DNA of 64,000 nucleotides from Enchytraeus crypticus. Its lineage: Eukaryota > Annelida > Clitellata > Enchytraeida > Enchytraeidae. A model generated the notes under the pieces. The model had not been told where the DNA came from and did no database searches. It worked only from the letters and a program-made list of their open reading frames with translations. A program made the translations under genes and the position numbers. Positions 60,291 through 64,000 of this stretch are shown piece after piece; the stretch's first letter is position 1, and every line of letters begins with the position of its first letter. The stretch covers positions 2,315,501 through 2,379,500 of the forward strand of contig CAJHZI010000514.1 of NCBI GenBank assembly GCA_905160935.1. The letters are read 5' to 3'.

Positions 60291-63129
60291 TCAGAAAGGT
60301 TTTCTCTGTTTGCGGAAATCTTTGACCAGATCAGACATGGAGCTCATGGCCTCCCATACCCCGTCACCGTTGACGGCGCTTACAGACTGTATGTGCCACT
60401 TGTGATCATGCAGCTGTCGCAATCGCAGCTTCTCCGCCAGGTCGCTTATCTTCATGGCATCTGAAATTTATAGCAGTTCAATAGATCAGTTCGGTAATTG
60501 AAAACATGTTTTGTTGCATGTTAACACTGGTTTGTTTATGTAGACATCTGATACATATATTTACATGTAAATGTAATGGGTCTACATTATAACTTCGTTA
60601 TAATGCATGCATATCGTTATAATGGGTGTTAGAGTTAAATTATAAGTGTTAAATTATTCTTTAATTAATATCTGTATAGTAGGTTGTAAAGTAAATAACA
60701 TTTCTAAAGAAAGCTTGTATTAGAAATTTTATGAGGAACTAGTACATTTCAATGGTATTCTATGCAGTGTTTACGTTTTCTTGTCCACTGTTTACATTTG
60801 GTGTCCCCGATGTTCTATTTATAGCTATTACCGAAAAGATCTATTCTAATAATATATATAATTAGGTTTGAACTAAAATTTAAAAAGAAAGTTAAATTAT
60901 TAAATATAGAATTGGCAGGCTAATACTTTATTGGCCAGAGTTTAAATCCGAGACTCAAAATTCCTTTTTATTGTGTCAGTGTAATTAACATGAAATAAAT
61001 AAATAATTAATTAATTAACATGATAGTGCTTCGCTGAGTCCCTGCAGAATATATCAACCGTAAATTGAGATTAATTAAAATTCGTCATAGGTCTCGACAT
61101 GGAGGAAGTCAAAGAGAAAACTATCACATAAGCTCTGTAGTTCCTAACTTATAACAAGTAGGAATTAGTAAAGTCATAGACATATTTGAACCCTACACCT
61201 ACTGATCAGAAGACAGACGACTAACTAATATACTTCTTCTTCTTCTTTAAAGCACTGCCAAGTATCAAGTTCAAGGTACATATTCATACTCAAAGTCTGC
61301 TTTCTCGCTCCATAAGAGCACTCCTTAGATCAACAAGTTAATCCCTTCACAAAGTCTCTGCCTTATCCATACATTATGTAGCCTATAGCTTGGGAAAAAT
61401 ATGGCTTATGAGGTGATTTCCCGTTGCCTTCCTCAGGTGGCTTAATTACCATTTAATCCTGGGGGAAAATATTCATGGTGAGGTGGCTCCCCTCATGCCA
61501 TCCTCAGCTTCTGCCTTTAGTCGCCTCTTACGTACACGCGGCAGATTGTTTGCGGTTGCCCTATTCTGCAGTGGTCCAACCACACCAGAGCACAACTTGG
61601 GGATAAATTGATATACTAGTACCAGCTTAATTAATCTAAAATAAGTATTTTTTAATTTAAAGTTTCGAATTTTTTCATTTTATAAGTAAATTAAGTTAAT
61701 TTTTCATATTAAATATCTCATATTTTAAATAGTCACAATTCATGTTTAAAAAATAAAAGAATCAAATTACAAGATTTCTTACTGAAAATACAATACATAT
61801 TTATTGTCAAAACACACGGCAATGGGTAAATACTTAAGTTGTTCCACAGCTATCTGTAAGTGCATAGCTCAAATCCAGTGCTCTCCTTTTAACTGGCACG
61901 CTATCGAGCACGAAACTAACGTTAAACTTTGCATCGCCAGTTCAATCCGTAAATCAACTCACGAGGTAGGTCTTGCTTATTGGCGATGATTTCCACGGGA
62001 ACTCCGCGCATCTCATCAGAGCCTAGGATACCATCCAGCTCTTCCCGGGCTTCATCGACTCGCTCTGGATCAGCCGAGTCCACCACGAATATCAAACCTG
62101 AGATTTGTGTTAAACAACATACTCGTATAATACTTAGGACATACTAGAAACAAGCTCAAGTTAAGTTAATTAATCCTCAAGTTAATAAATCTTAGCAATT
62201 ATCTTAACAATAAAGTTAATAAATCTTAATATAATTTAGTGGAAATTCATTGTTAAATTTAAAAATATTCTACAATTATATTAAAAAAACTAGTGTTAAC
62301 GGCAGTTTCCTCACTTGAAAGCAATGTCAGTGACGGGCGAGCCCAGGATTTGAACCCCACACATACTGCTCCGCGGTCGAATATCTTACCGACGTATAAG
62401 CATCGCCACTGGAGCCAGTGGCGATGCTTATACTATGTACATTGCACATATTTGAGTATAAATACTAAAATACGAAATTGTATATAACTAATTCACGTCA
62501 TTAATGTATTTGACACGTAAAATATGGACTACAGTGTTTATTACTCTGCTAACACCATCATCGTCATCATCTTCATTTAAATCCCACTTTAACTAGGGTC
62601 AGCAATAGAACATTTTGTACAAATTTCTGGAGCCTAGGCACTCACCATCCAAATGCCGCTTTTGACGTTGGCTTGTATTGTAGTGCTTTAGTCGCCTTCT
62701 ACATGGTCAACATGTTCAGCCACTGGTTGGTCTATTCTAACAACCAGGGGACTGATAATCATATCTAGGCCCAATCATTTAAAATCACTTGTAAGCACAT
62801 CAAATTATTTGTAATCAATTTTAATAAAACCCTAATTTAGATATCAATTTGAACCAACATACATATGTTGGTTCAAATTGATATCCATACATATATATAT
62901 GAACTAAATAAATAGGTTTGAAAGATTACATATAGCCATATCTCTGCCTAACCTTCAGCGTTGCTGTAGTAGTGCTTCCAGAGTCCACGGAGTCTTCCTT
63001 GACCTCCAACATCCCACACCGTGAAGGTCACTCCTCGCACGGGACTCACTGTCTCCACGTTGAATCCTATCGTCGGTACGGTGCAGACTGTCTCACTCAG
63101 CTTCACCTTGTACAGAATCGTTGTCTTAC
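60291..63129 (-). CDS. ARF-family small GTPase, three 3' exons (5' exon not in window)
   Basis: Exons: 63129-62953, 62097-61963, 60460-60291 (TGA stop). GT-AG junctions keep frame and give about 160 residues; ARF/ARL proteins have about 180, so roughly 20-25 N-terminal residues (Met-Gly, amphipathic helix, start of the P-loop) are missing. Visible: end of the P-loop GKTTILYK, switch 1 [12 protein letters not shown], switch 2 [14 protein letters not shown] with the catalytic Gln kept, [20 protein letters not shown], base-recognition ANKQDLPHAM and a changed G5 loop SAVNGDG (ARF1 has the CATSGDG type). The C-terminus [10 protein letters not shown] is basic, unlike ARF1. Family role: GTP-dependent membrane recruitment in vesicle traffic. 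Closest to ARF over the first 110 residues; the divergent last exon suggests an ARL or a lineage-specific ARF. I could not assign a subfamily. No matching first exon was found between 63130 and 64000. Confidence 0.92.
60480..60845. mobile_element. MITE-like element, copy 2
   Basis: 366 bp in reverse orientation to the copy at 9864-10238. Ends AATAGATCAGTTCGGTAAT and the complement of AATAGATCTTTTCGGTAAT. It lies only 20 bases inside the last ARF intron, just before the acceptor of the final exon. Confidence 0.75.
61185..61235 (-). repeat. tRNA-like SINE remnant
   Basis: TAGTTAGTCGTCTGTCTTCT, GATCAGTAGGTGTAGGGTTC, AAATATG: the middle and B-box part of the tRNA-derived SINE only. Confidence 0.45.
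61245..61612 (-). repeat. Retroposon family C, best copy with (GAA)n tail
   Basis: About 365 bp: head GTTGTGCTCTGGTGTGGTTG, GACCACTGCAGAATAGGGC, CGTAAGAGGCGACTAAAGG, CATGAGGGGAGCCACCTCAC, GGCAACGGGAAATCACCTC, CTATAGGCTACATAATG, GAATATGTACCTTGAAC, a hairpin remnant, then GAAGAAGAAGAAG. In the ARF intron between the last two exons. Confidence 0.8.
62290..62433 (-). repeat. tRNA-derived SINE S1 copy with snap-back 5' end
   Basis: Body as in the other S1 copies (B-box GGGTTCAAATCC, ATTGCTTTCAAGTGAGG, CTGCCGTTAAC). Its 5' end is a perfect palindrome: GTATAAGCATCGCCACTGG at 62394-62412 and its complement at 62415-62433, separated by two bases. Confidence 0.8.
62552..62760 (-). repeat. Retroposon family B copy
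   Basis: Minus strand: GGTTGTTAGAATAGACCAAC, GTAGAAGGCGACTAAAGCAC, CCAACGTCAAAAGCGGC, GTGAGTGCCTAGGCTCC, then a shortened tail with CTAGTTAAAGTGGGATTTAA and (GAT)n. In the ARF intron between the first two visible exons. Confidence 0.75.
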
Positions 63130-63277
63130 CTGAAATAGAAGAAATTACGTTGTCTTACATGAAATTTTATTCCGCGTTAAATTATATTTTAGTCCTGTAA
63201 ATTTTTATGGTTTGTTCCACATTCATCTATAAAATTTTATATGCCAGTGGGCCTATAGTATTAAAACAATAATAATA

Positions 63278-63510
63278 ACACACATTATAGCGAAATGATC
63301 AACTACGTTGATATCTATCACTTTTAATACCGCATGTTAAATCCGTAAGGCAATGTTGTCCATTGTCCGTGTAGTCAGTCCATTGAATGTCCGAGATTTT
63401 AATCTCAGATAAGCGCGACTGGGATTCGAACCCACGAGGGTTCAATTAACCTCAGGATCTGTCATTTAAAACTTCATAACGTTACCCCTACGCTATTGAG
63501 ACATTCAAAA
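63278..63510 (-). repeat. tRNA-like SINE and single arm of the 56-kb inverted-repeat element
   Basis: 63395-63510 on the minus strand has a TAGCGTAGGGGTAACG A-box-like segment and GGGTTCGAATCCC (a canonical B-box) about 65 bases later: too far apart for a tRNA gene, so SINE-like. 63278-63352 matches one arm of the element at 56003-56504. Confidence 0.55.
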
Positions 63511-63659
63511 TGCAAAAGCTTAAATAAAGTATACCAGCAGATGTTTCCTTATACATTAAGAATTTTCGCTCAGAAATCTATCAATCAGTGCCAGGTTATA
63601 GATCTAGATACCCTAGATTGATTTAGTAATAATTATAAAATAATAATAATAATCTAATA

Positions 63660-63800
63660 ATCTTTCGACTGGTTATCTTGATTTTGGAATTTGCAGTTTT
63701 GGACCTCATTTGTGCTCACTGGTTCGGATTTGAATAGTGCTTGTTAATGTCATGGACGAGATTAGAACTCTAATTGTTATTATAATATTATTTTTTACCC
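63660..63800 (+). repeat. CR1/L2-like LINE 3' end with (ATT)n tail
   Basis: TTTCGACTGGTTATCTTGAT, GGAATTTGCAGTTTTGGACC, TGTGCTCACTGGTTCGGATT, ATAGTGCTTGTTAATGTCAT, GACGAGATTAGAACTCTAAT, then TTATTATAATATTATT. Only the 3' end survives. Confidence 0.75.
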
Positions 63801-64000
63801 CTGATGTAAAGAATTCGGGGTTTGACAAAAACGATTTAAGCAATACTTGCTGATTCGCCGCCCGGCTACTTAAGGTTATCTATCTGCTAAACGAATTACC
63901 GAAGCAGACTTCATTAAATCTTTACAAAGTCATAGAAAGACTTCGCCAACGAAAAGAGGTCTCTCGATTATCGTCGATTAGCTCTGCAACAAAATCTGCC
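63800..64000. other. Window edge, nothing identified
   Basis: No exon recognised. AGTAGCCGGGCGGCGAATCA on the minus strand here resembles AGTAGCCGGACGGCGATTCA at 301-322, probably a short remnant of a shared repeat. Confidence 0.4.

Noticed and set aside
63395-63510. Possible tRNA gene (good B-box GGTTCGAATCCC)
   Set aside because: A and B boxes are about 65 bases apart and no acceptor stem pairs; better explained as a tRNA-derived SINE.

Overview
The window is nuclear DNA from an AT-rich metazoan, most likely an invertebrate. It has short GT-AG exons separated by long introns, polyadenylation signals, and dense non-LTR retrotransposon and microsatellite sequence. There are no prokaryotic operons and no CRISPR. 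I could not narrow the phylum from the sequence. The four genes are all conserved animal genes: NRARP, PYROXD1, a single-unit (about 50 kDa) hexokinase and an ARF-family GTPase.

Layout. 1-8.1 kb: no recognisable gene; degenerate tandem repeats and (GA)n tracts. 8.1-8.4 kb (+): intact single-exon NRARP, the Notch-regulated ankyrin-repeat protein, followed by a 12-copy 31-bp satellite. 11.4-30.0 kb (-): PYROXD1 in 14 coding exons (489 aa), with introns full of LINE fragments, SINEs, a foldback element and minisatellites. 30.0-37.4 kb: intergenic, with a GC-richer repeat island, (TA)n tracts, a 12-copy 19-bp array and a small inverted-repeat element. 37.4-49.8 kb (-): hexokinase in 12 coding exons (465 aa as modelled). 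49.8-60.3 kb: LINE fragments, including a long but frame-broken CR1/L2-like copy, a 36-bp minisatellite and an inverted-repeat element. 60.3-63.1 kb (-): the last three exons of an ARF/ARL GTPase; the exon carrying the start and most of the P-loop was not found before the window edge.

The exon models were built by hand from splice sites. Every junction keeps frame, and the joined proteins match the known families from end to end, so I regard them as strong. The genes have unrelated roles (Notch feedback, redox protection, glycolysis, membrane traffic), and I see no sign of a functional cluster. No new defence-like or operon-like system is visible.

The most interesting material is in the repeats. 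Several retroposon families appear to seed different microsatellites. Two short retroposon families share a 5' head but carry the 3' ends of different LINEs. Several repeat events sit directly on exon boundaries: a triplicated splice acceptor split by a LINE, a duplicated exon end with a spare donor, a retroposon tail a few bases from a donor, and a stop codon inside a microsatellite.
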